From: Campanula takesimana
Taxonomy: Eukaryota; Streptophyta; Magnoliopsida; Asterales; Campanulaceae
Length of the DNA stretch: 64,000 nt
Assembly: GCA_026119855.1 (NCBI GenBank)
Contig: JAOWBW010000568.1
Location: 682,001 to 746,000, forward strand
Direction: 5' to 3'
This document shows positions 1 through 12,124 of this stretch, piece by piece. The translations under genes were made by a program, and so were the position numbers. Within the stretch, counting starts at the first letter, position 1. Each line of letters begins with the position of its first letter. The notes below the pieces were generated by a model. It saw nothing but the letters and a program-made list of their open reading frames with translations, searched no databases and was not told the DNA's origin.

Positions 1-85
1 GGTATTTTCGAAAAGTTTTTTAAACCGCTGTTCACCCCCCCCCCCTCTAGCGGTTCTATACCCTTGTTGCCCTCTGGGATCAACA
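1..85 (+). mobile_element. 3' end of a Copia (Sirevirus) LTR, cut by window edge
   Basis: The first 85 bases match the last bases of the LTRs at 12125-12242 and 24700-24787, including the C-run, the segment ending in gttgccctctggg, and a terminal CAACA. The rest of the element lies to the left of the window. The next base begins family-2 internal sequence, so this is an LTR end abutting another element. Confidence 0.8.
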
Positions 86-1429
86 CACATCATATGTGAC
101 CCTTAGATACTTTATGGGATTTATGACATCTTATGTCTTACATGTTTTAATCTCATCTTATGCCTTAGGCCCATAACCGTTATGATAGCCATATTAAGTT
201 TGACCACTTTAAACGTATAGACAACCTTTGCCTCATCTTGCTTCTCAATGATAGAATGATGTGCCCTGCTTTGGCAGATAAAATACACCGAAACGATGAA
301 GGTTCATTTACATAGAGACATGCATCATATATTTAATTATGTCAAACATAATATAATATAATCTTTGCATAGTAAATATTAACTAATCAAATTAATTAAC
401 AGAAGCAAAATCTTGTGATTTAATTATGAAGCAATATCATGGGGACGGAATCTAAATTATCTGTTAACAATTTACATTTTGGGTGTTTCATTCGCATTCC
501 CATAAACAAGGCGTAAGCCTGCCATTGGTCCATGCAATGAATTAATCCAAATTTAGTTTCCTTCTCTACAAACAATTTGCACTTTGTTCATAGGGATAAA
601 TTCTGAAACTTTTGTTTCCACAGAACATCTATAAATTGAGAGCACAAAACGCACGGTCGAAACTAAGCCAAAAGGCATCCACAATCCCGTACTAAGATCA
701 AGAAACCAAGTAACTTCTCTATACGGTCGAAACTAAGCCAGAAGGAATCCACATTCCCGTATAGATTGGTCATTTGTTTCAAGATCATTCATTGTCTCAT
801 CAATTTCATAAATTATATCAATTCTAAACTCTTCAGAACTCTGATTTCTGCAATTTTCTGGATTAGATCATATTTCAGGAAACACGGTTTCGAAAACCAG
901 CCATCTGAAACCAGATTCGAATTCTGTAAACGATTTACAGAACAATCAGAAAACCAGAAAACAAAACAAAACTGCCAAGAAAAACAAGGGGTGCCGTACG
1001 GCCGCCTTCCAGCCGTACGCCAGGCATGGCGCCGTATGGCTCCTCCATCCAGATTTCCATAATTTTTTAAATCCGATCAATCCCAATGTCATGTTCATGC
1101 ATTAATCAGATTAAACATACACGAATTTACATATTACGAATTTAATTAGATCTATTCAATATCATGAATAAAAAATTTATTCCATATACAAAATAGATCT
1201 AAATTATCAATACATATTATCCAATTATTTATTGATAATCCCATCATACAATTATTCATATAGATCACATCAACATAATAATTACATAATCCTCATACAA
1301 TCATGCTCATAAATTTTATATCTCATATATAAAACTCAAATCACATATTCATCTTATCATCATGCAAAATCATATAATCGAATTAAATAATTTAAACATG
1401 ATGTATTAAAATAATCAACAATGAACGCG
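86..1429 (-). mobile_element. Internal region of family-2 LTR element (minus strand), partial
   Basis: This stretch lies on the internal side of the primer-binding site at 1430-1441, so it should be the 5' internal region of a minus-strand LTR element. It is AT-rich and has no ORF that I recognise as gag or pol. It contains repeated short motifs (GGTCGAAACTAAGCCA at about 655 and 725) and several copies of the palindrome GCCGTACGGC or variants near 990-1040. It may belong to a non-autonomous element. It is truncated on the left by a Copia LTR end. Confidence 0.5.
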
Positions 1430-1441
1430 GCTCTGATGCCA
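1430..1441 (-). other. Primer-binding site of family-2 LTR element
   Basis: On the minus strand this reads TGGCATCAGAGC. It is one mismatch from TGGTATCAGAGC, which pairs with initiator methionine tRNA in most plant Copia elements. It sits one base from the LTR edge. Confidence 0.75.
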
Positions 1442-1442
1442 C

Positions 1443-2850
1443 TGTTGGGTTTTGATGCATCATGCGCAGCGGAATAAACATAAGATCAAACACCCATGAG
1501 TCCGGATCCGTGCATGTTGATTAAATTAAATACAAGATGAAAGAAACATAGCCTTGAAAATCGAATCCATGAACACGGACTTTAAGGTGCTAAAGCAAAC
1601 ACCCTCTATCGGTATCCACACGTCGAACGGATATCAAGAATACCTTCTTGATCTGGATTGCTAGACCCAAGGCTTGATGAAGAAACGATTTCTTCGTATG
1701 AATTATTTTGCTCCATTGATTATTGTATTTTGATGATTCACAATCTCAAAATAAATAATCATATCTCTATATATTTTTTTGTTTGTAAAACAATTGTTAT
1801 TGATTTCCAAAATCAACATTAGAGGTGTCAAACCCGGCTGCATATCTTATATGAGGGTCTGACCTAATTCCTTTTGGGATCGGGATTCCTTGTCGTACAA
1901 GAAAAACCAAACAAACTGACCAGATTCGGGAGGCCAGCCGTACGGCTGGTTGAGAGCCGTACGGCTGGTTGAGAGCCGTACGCCACGCATGTAGCCGTAC
2001 GGTGGCCTTCCCAAAATCATGATTTTTAGCCTTCTTTCCAATCCGTTCTATTGTGTGCGACCCAATAGGATTATACTAAGTTGGCAATGAGTCTGAACCA
2101 TTCAGAACACGTAAGTAATAAGCGGACTCTAGCAAGCCATTATGACTACCCAATTAGTATAACTTTGAAAGTCCAAAGTTACCTCACAGAATATATCACA
2201 ATCCATTTGTCACGCGATATCATATTGGACATAAGTCATGGTCCACGTCAACTTATGTTGTCCAATGCTTTCTCGATCCCGAGTAGATTGATATGAGCAA
2301 ATGACATTGAACACATCAATTCATTTGTGCATGTCCATGCACTATCATCAATCTCACTCATCGAGTGGCCAAGCAGATATCTCTCTTGAGAGTGGGACAA
2401 ATCCCATCTTGACTTATCATTCTTCCCTAGAAGAATCCGATCATGCCAATCATAATCTTTATAACTACCCGGTTAAAGGTAGCGTTTGACTATGTCAAAC
2501 ATAATGTTCATCATGTGGAAGACTATGATAATCTCAGGTCTAAGTATTCAAATGGTATGACTATCATGAGATTTAATTATGACATTTGACCATGACATAA
2601 ATCTCATAACGGGTCTATCCAGTACTTTGTTCTCCAACAAGTACCTACAAGTTTAATCCGCATCCTATGCACCATAATCATCACATGATTATCCATTAAA
2701 CTCATGCTAGCCATTCATAAGTGCTAGGGACAATGATTATCATAATAAACATGCAAAAGATATAATAATCGGGTTTGTTATCTCTATAACAATGAAGCTA
2801 TGATATAACGCGTAGGCTTTTTTCAAGGGCCTAGGACATAATATCCAACA
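1443..2850 (-). mobile_element. Family-2 LTR, first copy (5' LTR, minus strand)
   Basis: A 1,408-bp LTR bounded by TGTTGG at 1443 and CCAACA at 2850, with a primer-binding site next to its internal edge. It is nearly identical to 24820-26208, and its inverse starts at 62961. Relative to the second copy it has an extra 19-bp tandem unit (GCCGTACGGCTGGTTGAGA) near 1935-1972. The bases after it (caggg) would be the target duplication, but the partner end is missing. Confidence 0.8.
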
Positions 2851-4097
2851 CAGGGGGTCAGGGGTTAGATCTTGAGTTAATCGGAGATGGAATTGAAGGA
2901 GAGAAGGCTGCACTTAAGTCATGAAACGAAAGGGTTAGGTTTTGCTTTTGCTTCACAAAATGATTTAAATGAGGATGAGTGGTGATTTGAATTGGGATGG
3001 GCTCAAATACAATTTTGGATTTTAAATTTAAAATTATGATGAAATTTAAAATCTTCTGGTGGTTGATGGGTGGTAGATTGACGGTGGTGGGTGGCGATTG
3101 AAGAGTGTGAAGGGTGAGGAAGAAGACAAACAAAATCCATTAAATAGGCTAACAAATATTAATTGTATTTGACGGATATTACTATTCTTATCTTATCATT
3201 GATATTTCAGTTATCTTTTTTGACGTTGTTAAGGTGCATTCAATCTATATTACAATAGAAAGCAAGAATAACCGCTACACAAAGAGCGGCTAAGATTGAA
3301 ACTTAGGAAATGATCTAACGCCCTAAAATTAATTTAAAGTAACCCACTATCCCACTCCCCACGGTAGTTATGTAACCTCTCCACTCTAAAAAGAGAAACT
3401 TTCAGTGATTCGGCTTGGTATAAGAGATTATTTTTTGAAAAAAAGGACGGGTACAAACATGATAGAAATGCAAAAAAAAAAAAAAAAAAAAAAAAATTAA
3501 TGTGATTTTGGGTTATGAAAAAGAGGAAATTGAGTTGAGGTTAAGGGGTTTTATGTGAGAGGACAAAATTAAATGAAATTTTTTCTTCCTTTTCATACTG
3601 TCACTGGCACGGGTAAGAATACTAGTTATATAACAAAATGAAAAGTAAATTTCATTAAAATGCATATCTTATCGCTGCTGTAACAAACTATACGTTCAGC
3701 CATTTACTTTTAACCCTAAAACCAACCAACACAATTTTCTATTTACCTGCAACAGAGCGGCCGGCCCTCCTCTTCCCTCCCCGCCGCCCCACTCCCTGTC
3801 CTTCTCCGGCGCCATCTCCACCAACGATCCCGCCTCCTCTCCCTCCTCACCCCCGCTTCCGTCATCACCCTCCTCAGTGCTACACTCCTTCCCTGATTCA
3901 AATTTCACAGATCTGTACCTTAAATTTTTGGTGGTCGTAAGTGTGGTTGAAAAACATATTGAGATTCCAACTACTCCGTTGTCAAAACTTTCCTGAATAC
4001 GGATTTCGCTACACCAAATAATTCGCATGGGTTCTGCTCCTAGCTAATTGTGTCGTTACTACTTAGCCTAGTGTGTGTGAAGTTGAAGTTTTCAGCA
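2851..4097. other. 5' flank and leader region of eIF2B-epsilon copy A
   Basis: Non-repetitive flank shared with 26209-27461. It holds a poly-A tract (about 3473-3496) and a GC- and CT-rich stretch (3755-3890) that may be promoter or 5' leader. There is no clear TATA box. The short ORFs here look like chance. Confidence 0.4.
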
Positions 4098-4241
4098 ATG
4101 GTGGCAAAGAAAGGAGGGAATAAAGGAGGAGGAATTACGGAAGAAGCAGAAGAGGATCTAGCGCGGATTCCCCTACAAGCAATCGTATTGGCCGATAGCT
4201 TCACCACCAAATTCCGCCCTATCACGCTCGAACGTCCTAAA
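4098..4241 (+). CDS. Copy A exon 1
   Basis: 48 codons starting MVAKKGG and ending ...LERPK. Followed by a GT donor at 4242. The start is supported by the same ATG in copy B. Confidence 0.85.
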
Positions 4242-5339
4242 GTACTTCCAATTCGCCACTGTTCTTGGTCACTAGTGTGTGTAAATTTGTATGTGTCTGT
4301 TCTTCAAGAATCATTTATTGATGCCACCCTTTTCTTTTTGTGCTAAAAATGTGATAATCATGTGTTTTAATCATCTGGGTTTCGGAAAGAATTGGGAATT
4401 TTGCCAGGACTATAGTTTTGTATTGTTATCCACTTAGTAATTCCTGAATTGTTTTACATTATTAATAGTTTTTTTTCCTAAAAAAATCCCCATTTGTTAA
4501 CACTGATTGTTTGTATAGTACACAGCTGCATATGTATACTTTGTTTTGAGTTGTAGAGTAAGAATTGTTTCTGAACTGGTTACTTATTTTTGACAATCCA
4601 CCTCTTTAAGGTATCTTTGCTAATGTGTTTCTGTCAGCTAGGGCGATGTATATGCTTTGAGCTAACCTTACGTAAATTCTGCTTTGCTACAGACGTGCGG
4701 GGTTCACTATCCTCTGGTGCCTTTATACAAAGCGAAATCCAGAAATTTTGGGGATCAGACTCTTTCCCTCTTCCTTCTTAGGATAGAGTGATTTCATGGC
4801 CTATTTAAGTGCTTCAGCTGATTGTGACTTCTTGGAGTTCTGCTCTGTGCTCTCTATTATATGCAGCAATAATGGACAACACATTTTTTTTTTTTTTTTG
4901 ACATTTCTAGTTTCATCTTGGTTCTATTTCCTTTTCTTGTTAATGCTGCACATGTGGTCTATCTTATTATATATTCCTTTTTCTTTTTAATCTGATAATT
5001 TTTTTTAATCAAAAAGGAAATGCTTAGATTCATATGTCATAGAATGAGCCTGAACAGGACTTTGAATGGCTAAAAGTGACAGAAAATCAGTCATGATGTT
5101 GTTCTGCTTAACATATTTTATCATAGAAATCTTGAAGGTTGTTACTCTTGAGTTTCTACCCGCTGCTAGTGCTTAATTTTAGGCAACCGCTTGATTTGCT
5201 TACCGAAGATTTTAAATGCAGAGAAGTATATTGTGAAGGATCTATCTTGAACGCGCTCTTTATTTGTGGGATATTATGTTTACATGATCTGTCCATCACA
5301 TGTTCCAGCACTGCTTATGCTCAGCTGTTCTTTGTTTAG

Positions 5340-5570
5340 GTACTCTTGCCATTGGTCAACATCCCGATGATTGATTACACCTTAGCATGGCTTGAATCTG
5401 CTGGGATAGACGAAGTGCTTATTTTTTGTTGTGCTCACTCCAAGCAAGTGACAAGTTACTTGAATGACTCGGAGTGGTTTGACCAACCAAACTTTTCGGT
5501 GACAACTATAGAGTCACACAATTCCGTTAGTGCTGGGGATGCTTTGCGCTTGATATACGAGCGTAATGTG
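5340..5570 (+). CDS. Copy A exon 2
   Basis: 77 codons, phase 0 to phase 0, between a TTTAG acceptor and GTAGGC donor. Encodes the nucleotidyltransferase-like fold with NIPMIDYTLAWLESAGI. Confidence 0.88.
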
Positions 5571-5912
5571 GTAGGCTTCCTCCTCCTTTTGCACAGTTAT
5601 ATCCCACATGCATTCTAGTACTTTGAACTCTCCCAAGTTTTTTTTTTTTGAAATAGTTTGCATGTAGTTCTGAGAGTAAGAACATTTATGATCCATTTTT
5701 TCTTTTCAGCAAGTATTTCATGTGCAATATATGTACCTTTTACCTTTTTTGTTCCTTTTAAAGCAGCACTTGGCATATCCCAGGGTCACTTCACTTCTCT
5801 AGATTGTATCCGTCACTTTTCTTCCTATAAAGTAAATTTCTTACAAGATATAGAGATACCAGTTATAATACAAGTCTCTTAGCTACAAACTCCCTGGGAA
5901 AGAGAGGGGGGG

Positions 5913-7006
5913 TGTTAGAACATGGCTTGCATCACAAGTCATTTATTTCCATACATGAAATCATACCTATAATAATAATATAAAGTGTAGTAAATAATAA
6001 ATTGTGTAGAATTCCTGAAATGTAATTTATCTAATTATGATGGGCAAAATGGTAAATTAACATTGCTTAGGTTGAATAGGTGTGGTCCCTAAATGAAGTG
6101 CCTCTTTGTCTTGTATATATAGGGCTTTCCATCAACCCTTAAGACTACTACATTCTTTACTTTCTCTCCTAAATTATCTTCATTATTATCTAGAAGTTCT
6201 TGAGAAATTTTCTTGTTGTAAGAGAAAGAGTACAAAATGAACAAATAGAAGTACAACTTATAGGTACAAACTCCATGTTAGCGGATCCGTTTACTAAGGC
6301 GTTATCACCTTTATTGTTTCACGAGCATGTTGCTCATATGGGTGTAACAACTTTTGATAATATTTAATATAGTGGGAGTTTATGTTGTTTTTCATTAATT
6401 GTTCTTTTATTTTAAAGTTTGATCTCAATTTTGGTTAAGTTGGACTAGTTGGAAGAATATGTATATATTCATTATGTTCCATGCTACACATCTACACTTT
6501 TGATCTATGTCATTTAGTTTGATATGTACATGTGATTATTGTGGGTTTAGTTGCGAATCAATTACAACGACTGCCCCTTTAGTCCTTATACTTGTATGAC
6601 TAATGGACGAGATTGTTATAGATGACAACAAAGTGCACATTAAGGTTGTCATTTGTGTTATATTTATGATTTTAAGGAAAGGCTTTGTTTTGCAACCCAA
6701 GTGGGAGATTGTTAGAACATGGCTTGCATCACAAGTCATTTATTTCCATACATGAAATCATACCTATAATAATAATATAAAGTGTAGTAAATAATAAAAT
6801 GTTTAGAATTCCTGAAATGTAATTTATCTATTTATGATGGGCAAAATGGTAAATTAACATTGCTTAGGTTGAATAGGTGTGGTCCCTAAATGAAGTGCCT
6901 CTTTGTCTTGTATATATAGGGTTTTCCATCAACCCTTAAGACTACTACATTCTTTACTTTCTCTCCTAAATTATCTTCATTATTATCTAGAAGTTCTTGA
7001 GAAATT
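5913..7006 (+). mobile_element. Internally deleted Copia element in intron 2 of copy A
   Basis: Two direct repeats of about 297 bp (5913-6209 and 6710-7006) begin TGTTAGAACATGG and flank about 500 bp. The inside keeps the last 43 or so codons of a Copia RNase H (about 6236-6366, with ADPFTKAL and FHEHVAHMG). It ends with a purine tract AAGTGGGAGAT directly before the second repeat, as a polypurine tract should. No primer-binding site follows the first LTR, so it is a non-autonomous relic. Confidence 0.75.
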
Positions 7007-7370
7007 AAAGGGCACTCATCATTTAGAAGATCCTCTTCCCTACATCTTCTTCTTCATCTCATTTCTTCATGCAGTGATATTTTATTCCCTTAGGTGGGTC
7101 CAATTTCCCATGCCAGGATGAGTTCGCTTTTGGTTATAAAAAAGATGTAAAGATAAATACTCCTACCAGAATAACAGTCCTTTATTCCTTTTTTGGATGT
7201 CCCAGAAAAGTGTCCTCTTCCAAAACTTTCCATTTTAGAGAGAAACTTTACATAATTACCCGTTGGTGGACGCTCTCATCCATAGTGGGTCCTACCTTTT
7301 GAACAAAGAAAGTTCACATTTTGACCCTTTTTGACTACTCCTACACAGTGAGCCCATACTTTAAATAATA

Positions 7371-7617
7371 CTCCCTCTGCCCCAAAAAGATAGTCCCACT
7401 TTTTTTCGTTGTTACTACGAAGGAATTTTGAGCAATAATTAAAGCTACTTTTAATTATTTTAATGAAAATGTAAAAATTGTTATTGATACACCATTATAA
7501 ATACTATCAAGATGAATTTTTATATTCACATAAGATAATTAAAAGTAACCTTAATAATTGCTCAAAGTTCCTTTAGTAACAACGAAAAAGTGGGACCGTC
7601 TTTCCGGACAGAGGGAG
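7371..7617. mobile_element. Stowaway MITE in copy A intron 2
   Basis: Starts CTCCCTCTG and ends CAGAGGGAG with TA on both sides (7369-7370, 7618-7619). Inner arms are inverted repeats (AGTCCCACTTTTT and its inverse). Shared with copy B at 31582-31830, so it predates the duplication. Confidence 0.85.
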
Positions 7618-8054
7618 TAAATCAAATGCTCTACCTAAAACCGTGTACCTGATCAAAGGGGACTCTTAGTTTGGGACATAGGTGAGCATAGTTTTTGTTT
7701 GGTATGCCCTTTTCATCTGCATTTCATCACCAAATGAAGGTGAGTTACGTCTGTTTTTTTCCTTCTAATACCGTTATCTTTCTCTCTTTTATCCTATTAT
7801 CAATTTGTTTGTCACTTTCATCATTGGTCCCACTCTCATATAGTGAAAGTTGTTACATGAGAAACATACACTAAACTGATATGTGACGAACAAAGATGAG
7901 AATGACACACCTAAGTGGAGCCAACCATTGTTGTATGTTTAAGGCAGCCTTTGGTGTGTATGGAACGGAAATGAACGTTCTACCTTTCAAACCATCTTCC
8001 ATTTCCACTTTTCTTAACAGTTTCCTTCTGGTGCGTGAGTCAGAAACATGCATA

Positions 8055-8289
8055 CTCCCTCCGTTCCATTTCAAATTGCAAAAATAAAGTTATGTACGGG
8101 AATTAAGGAAAAAGGTGATGTGTTGTGAGCGTAGATAGTTGGGTAGGAGAGAGAAAGTGGGGTAGAGAATAGTAAACGAGTAAGTTTATGTGATTATGAC
8201 AAGTGGGTCCCATTAATTAAAAAACATTATAAACTTTCCATTTTAAGCTTTTGTAATTAAGTGGGACACCCAAAATGGCAAATTTTGCA
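8055..8289. mobile_element. Stowaway-like MITE lacking its right terminus
   Basis: Begins TA|CTCCCTCCGTTCC. Near the other end it has GTGGGACACCCAAAATGGCAAATTTTGCAATTT, split here only by the reading of the MITE arms, but the expected GGACGGAGGGAG end is absent and a CTTT microsatellite starts instead. Confidence 0.65.
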
Positions 8290-8311
8290 ATTTCTTTCTT
8301 TCTTTCTTTCC
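8290..8311. repeat. Short (CTTT)n microsatellite
   Basis: About five CTTT units directly after the broken MITE. The copy B counterpart has about 35 units. Confidence 0.9.
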
Positions 8312-8724
8312 TCCTTTCATGCTTTACTTCCTGCTTATTTCTGAGTTGCTCTTTTAGTTGAGTTAAATTCTATCTTTTCACGTCCTAATTGATTTTGAGT
8401 TTTTCTTCTTTTTTGTTGTAAAAACTCATGTTATGATTTGTTAGTGCGGTACTCATTTAGTTATATTAGGATAATTGGTAGCTGTATAGCCTGTATCATT
8501 ATTACCTTTTTAGTTATCGTGATAGATAGTATTGCTTTGTGCTTCTCATTAAAGCGGTATATCTATAAATGTCTAAATATTTACTAAAAATTCAAGAACC
8601 ATACTAATTGCAATATGTCTCCTTTGTCTAGTCTCAATTGAATTTGGAGATCTTTGCTCAATTACTATTAAATTTATTTTTTGGGTATTTGGTTGAAGAA
8701 TAATGTTTCACCTTTTCTTTAAAG

Positions 8725-9021
8725 ATACACGGAGATTTCGTCCTTGTTAGTGGAGACACCATCAGCAATATGTCTCTTACAGAGGCTCTTCAAGAACATA
8801 AGGAAAGACGAAAGAAAGATGCTAATGCTGTGATGACCATGGTTGTTAAACAGTCAAAGCCTTCTCAAGTTACTCGCCAATCCCGACTTGGAACGGATGA
8901 GCTGATTATGGCAATTGATCCTGATACAAAGCAGCTCCTATACTATGAGGAAATATCAGACCATGTTAGGTCAAAGTCTCTTGATAAGGCATTATTAGCA
9001 GATAATCCCTCTATATGTTAA
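8725..9021 (+). CDS. Copy A exon 3, truncated
   Basis: Follows an AAAG acceptor. Encodes IHGDFVLVSGDT through DNPSI, identical in frame to copy B up to 9015, then diverges into a TGT TAA stop. Confidence 0.85.
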   Translation: MHGDFVLVSGDTISNMSLTEALQEHKERRKKDANAVMTMVVKQSKPSQVTRQSRLGTDELIMAIDPDTKQLLYYEEISDHVRSKSLDKALLADNPSIC

Positions 9022-9247
9022 AAATGCATATGTAACCAAAGGCACAACCTTAATTTAAAATTTGACTCGTTTCAAAGACATTGTTTGTGATCTGATCTTC
9101 TGACAGAGCAATCCTGATTTCTATTCGTAATTTTTCTAATGTAATGGTTTCAAAAGACTAAATTGTACTAGTACGTTATAAAGGTGGGCCGAGACTTATA
9201 CTTTGAACATAGTAAGCATTTAATACTGTTGTTGTATATTGGTGCAG

Positions 9248-9280
9248 TGGCTGAATGAAGCATCTGAGGAAGAGGATTGA
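9248..9280 (+). CDS. Copy A last exon (relic)
   Basis: After TGCAG, encodes WLNEASEEED and TGA. This acidic tail is the typical eIF2B-epsilon C terminus. Also present at 56395-56427. Confidence 0.75.
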   Translation, partial: WLNEASEEED

Positions 9281-10448
9281 GTTGCTTTTATAACACACAT
9301 GTGATTCATGTATGATTACTTCATCCTTTACCAATTAAATTTCCAAAAGTGGCTTTTGCTTTTCTAGTATTTTAAACAGGGATTGGCGGTGGTGGGTTGT
9401 GGTGGATGGTTAAGAACAGAATAACGTTTGTTAAATATGTCTGTTATATTAACGATTCTTAACCATTACGGTCACATTTGAAAATTTTAATCATACTTTT
9501 CGTTAAGCTATTCACGCCCGTTAACTATTAAATAGTACTCCCTCCCTCCCCCACAGTTTGAAACTTCAAAAACCTAATTTTTTTCTTCGTTCTTCCTCGA
9601 TCTAGAACTGCGGCCTCTTCTCCCCGACGCCGCACTCTTCATTCACAACCACCGTTGCCTCACCAATTGCTTACAACCGCTGCTGCCAGGCCACTCCCAC
9701 CATCATCTAGCATCGGTTTGTCTTCCGCCCCTTCACATGAGCTTTCCTATCTCCTGCACCCCTTCCGCCGCCACTATTCCCATCCCCACCCACCGTCAGT
9801 CCCCACCGTATGACGCCATCCCATTTCACAAATAAACCCTCTCCCTCTCTCTCAAACCAATTTCATAACCATTCCTTCCTTCTGTCGTACACCTGCACCT
9901 CTGTCGCCTCTTCGCAACTCCTCCAAAGTTGTAATTTTAGGAGTTTCAATTTATGTCTCTATTGGTAAGTATGGGTTTTTTTCTAGGGCTTATTTGAATA
10001 AGTCAAAATCTCTTGGTAAGAATGAGTTTGATTCATTATTGTCTGTGTTTGATTTTGAATTTGTATTTGAATTTCTGAAAATTTTGTTCTTCTGGGATTT
10101 ATATTTATTTGTGGTGTTTGTGTTTATTGAATCTCCATATTTGAGGATTTTAAGGATGATAGTGATGAGATTGGGTTGATGGAGGTTGAAGATGGACCGG
10201 TGGTGAGGAGATGGTGGATGACGGTGTGTTGGGATTTATAAGCGATGAAATTAATAAAACTATAAATTAATTATGTTGAAGCTGAAGAAGTGATCGTTCA
10301 AAAACAATAGTAGAAGAAATAAATATTTACTATTAAAGCAATAATAGTATTAAAGAATGGCGCACAAAATAATTAAATAAATAATGGTTGCTAAAACAAC
10401 AAAGTATTACATATTTAATAATTTATTTTTATTTCTTATAGAAATATA
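9281..10448. other. 3' flank of copy A
   Basis: Includes a GC-rich, CT-rich island (9540-9960) ending in GGTAAGTATG, which resembles a leader plus donor site, followed by AT-rich sequence. Repeated at 56428-57590. No recognisable protein. Confidence 0.35.
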
Positions 10449-10759
10449 CTACCTCCGTCTCAGCTCAATGTGCACACTTACCTTTTAAGTGGGTGTCGTT
10501 GATATGTGCACAATCCAAAAAAGGAAAGTTTTTTATTACTTTTATAATCTTCCACTCATCCTCTCTCTTCCTCCCAACCACTCATTATTCTCCACTTATT
10601 CTCTTTCTTCCTCCCAACCACTCATTATTCTCCACTCATTCTCTTTCTTCCTCCCAACCACTCATTATTCTCCACTCACAATACTTTTGAATATAAATAC
10701 TCTCTCCTTAAATCTTGTGCCCAACAGTAAACGTGCGCATTGAGTTGGGACGGAGGTAG
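10449..10759. mobile_element. Stowaway-type MITE with internal 40-bp repeats
   Basis: Bounded by CTACCTCCGTCTC and GGGACGGAGGTAG with TA at both sides. It contains three 40-bp tandem units (about 10571-10690, each starting CTCCCAACCACTCATTATTC). It is absent from the paralogous site near 57593. Confidence 0.85.
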
Positions 10760-11920
10760 TATAAAATATTGCATATTTATTTAAACAAAAAATCAATTTA
10801 TCATTTGGAAGAAAATTAATTTATAAAATAATGGTTGCCCAAAAGAATTAAAATAATTACTTATTAAATTTATTTACCTTTTTTTATAAAAATAGATGAA
10901 AATAGATGATAATTAATTTATTTTGTCTTTAAAGTTTTACTTAATATGTTAATAATTTTTTTTTGATTTTCAACCTTATTAAGTTTGGAATTTTCATTAA
11001 GCCCCTTGAAAGAAATTTTAACTTCAAACTACCCAATTATGTTAGTCATGTGCATGACACATGTTTTTTAACTTAGTTTTTAACGAATTCCGTCAAAAGG
11101 GGCTTAACTGGCGAGTATTTTTCACATCAAGGTCTGATCTGGCGAAAAAAAACTTCAGGGTTCGTTTGGAAGGGTGGTATATCACTTTAGGGTTTAAATT
11201 GTCATTAACCCTTAAATAAATGTTTTTTGGGGAAAAAAAAACAGAAACAAACCATTATCTTTAAATGTTATTTACTAAATTTGTTTTACTAGTCTCTTTA
11301 TACATACCAAAATTAAATGTTTAGAAAGAAAATTACAAGAATATATATGAATGAATCCTTGCTAATAAATTGTATAAAATGTAAGAATTTTCAGGATGTC
11401 TTTTAAAATGAGATATGGACATTCATTTATTGCGGAGGAAGTAATATTTCAAGGATGTGTTTTACTTGTGCTATGATAGTATAGTATTAAAATTAGAGGC
11501 GGTCTCCTGTGAAATCGTCTCACGGTGTGAGACGAGTTACCCCCGGGCTGCCCTGCCCACCCGCTTACCCACCCTTTGTTTACTTTTTTTTGTTCGCTAA
11601 TATTCCCCCCCCCCCCCGATTTTTTTTCTTGAAATGTAACAATTTTTATTTTAAAATGTAACAATAATTTTGCATAAAATTGATTAAAGATAACATAAAA
11701 TTTATTGAAAAACTATTGTTACATTTTATAATATGAGAATGTAACTTATTTTTCTGAATTATAACCGTTTTTATTCTTAAATGTAACCTTTCTTTCTGAA
11801 ATATAGTGATTTTAGCTTGAAATGTAACCACAATCTCGCAGAAAAAAGATTGAAGATAACATAAGATTTACTGCAAAACTACTGTTACATTTTATTATAA
11901 AAACTGTGCATTCATTTGTA

Positions 11921-11953
<33 letters not shown>

Positions 11954-11990
11954 TTGTTACATTCATCTGTATAACATATTATACTCATAT
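10760..11990. other. AT-rich flank shared with the third segment
   Basis: Includes a C-run (about 11605-11619), several GAAATGTAAC or TTACATTTT motifs (11630-11900) and a long T-run (about 11921-11949). Matches 57594-58827. No gene seen. Confidence 0.4.
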
Positions 11991-11991
11991 A

Positions 11992-12124
11992 CTACCTCTG
12001 TCCCATAACAAGGGGAACTTTTGATCAAACCCACTTAAACTTTGACTAACATTTTATGCTAAATTATTTCTATCCATAAAAATTAAAAGCATAGTTATTG
12101 ATATTGTTTCTATTACTGATTTAA
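11992..12124. mobile_element. Stowaway MITE, right half lost at the Copia junction
   Basis: Starts TA|CTACCTCTGTCCC. The intact counterpart is 58828-59064. Here it stops at about 12124, where Copia LTR sequence begins. Confidence 0.8.

Larger units (their letters stand above)
4098..9280 (+). pseudogene. eIF2B epsilon subunit, copy A: truncated by internal deletion
   Basis: Encodes the start of the epsilon (catalytic) subunit of eIF2B, the cytosolic guanine nucleotide exchange factor for eIF2. Recognisable exons are 4098-4241 (48 codons), 5340-5570 (77 codons), 8725-9015 (partial exon 3) and 9248-9280 (last exon, WLNEASEEED then stop). All introns keep GT/AG ends. Exon 3 breaks at 9015 inside ...DNPSI and reads into TGT TAA, so the predicted product is about 223 residues against roughly 700-730 for the family. 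It has only the N-terminal nucleotidyltransferase-like part and lacks the hexapeptide domain and the catalytic W2 domain. The last exon survives but is not joined in frame. Intron 2 carries a deleted Copia element and MITEs. Identity is firm from conserved blocks such as LERPK, NIPMIDYTLAWLESAGI and GDFVLVSGDT. Loss of function is inferred. Confidence 0.9.

Noticed and set aside
766..1062. 98-codon ORF inside the family-2 internal region
   Set aside because: Does not resemble gag and lies on the strand opposite to the element's direction.
2858..3133. 91-codon minus-strand ORF conserved in both duplicons
   Set aside because: Conservation is explained by recent duplication. No recognisable domain.
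3696..4028. 110-codon minus-strand ORF upstream of copy A, also near 27105-27392
   Set aside because: Reverse reading of a CT-rich leader. Gly/Glu low complexity, and the frame differs between the two copies.
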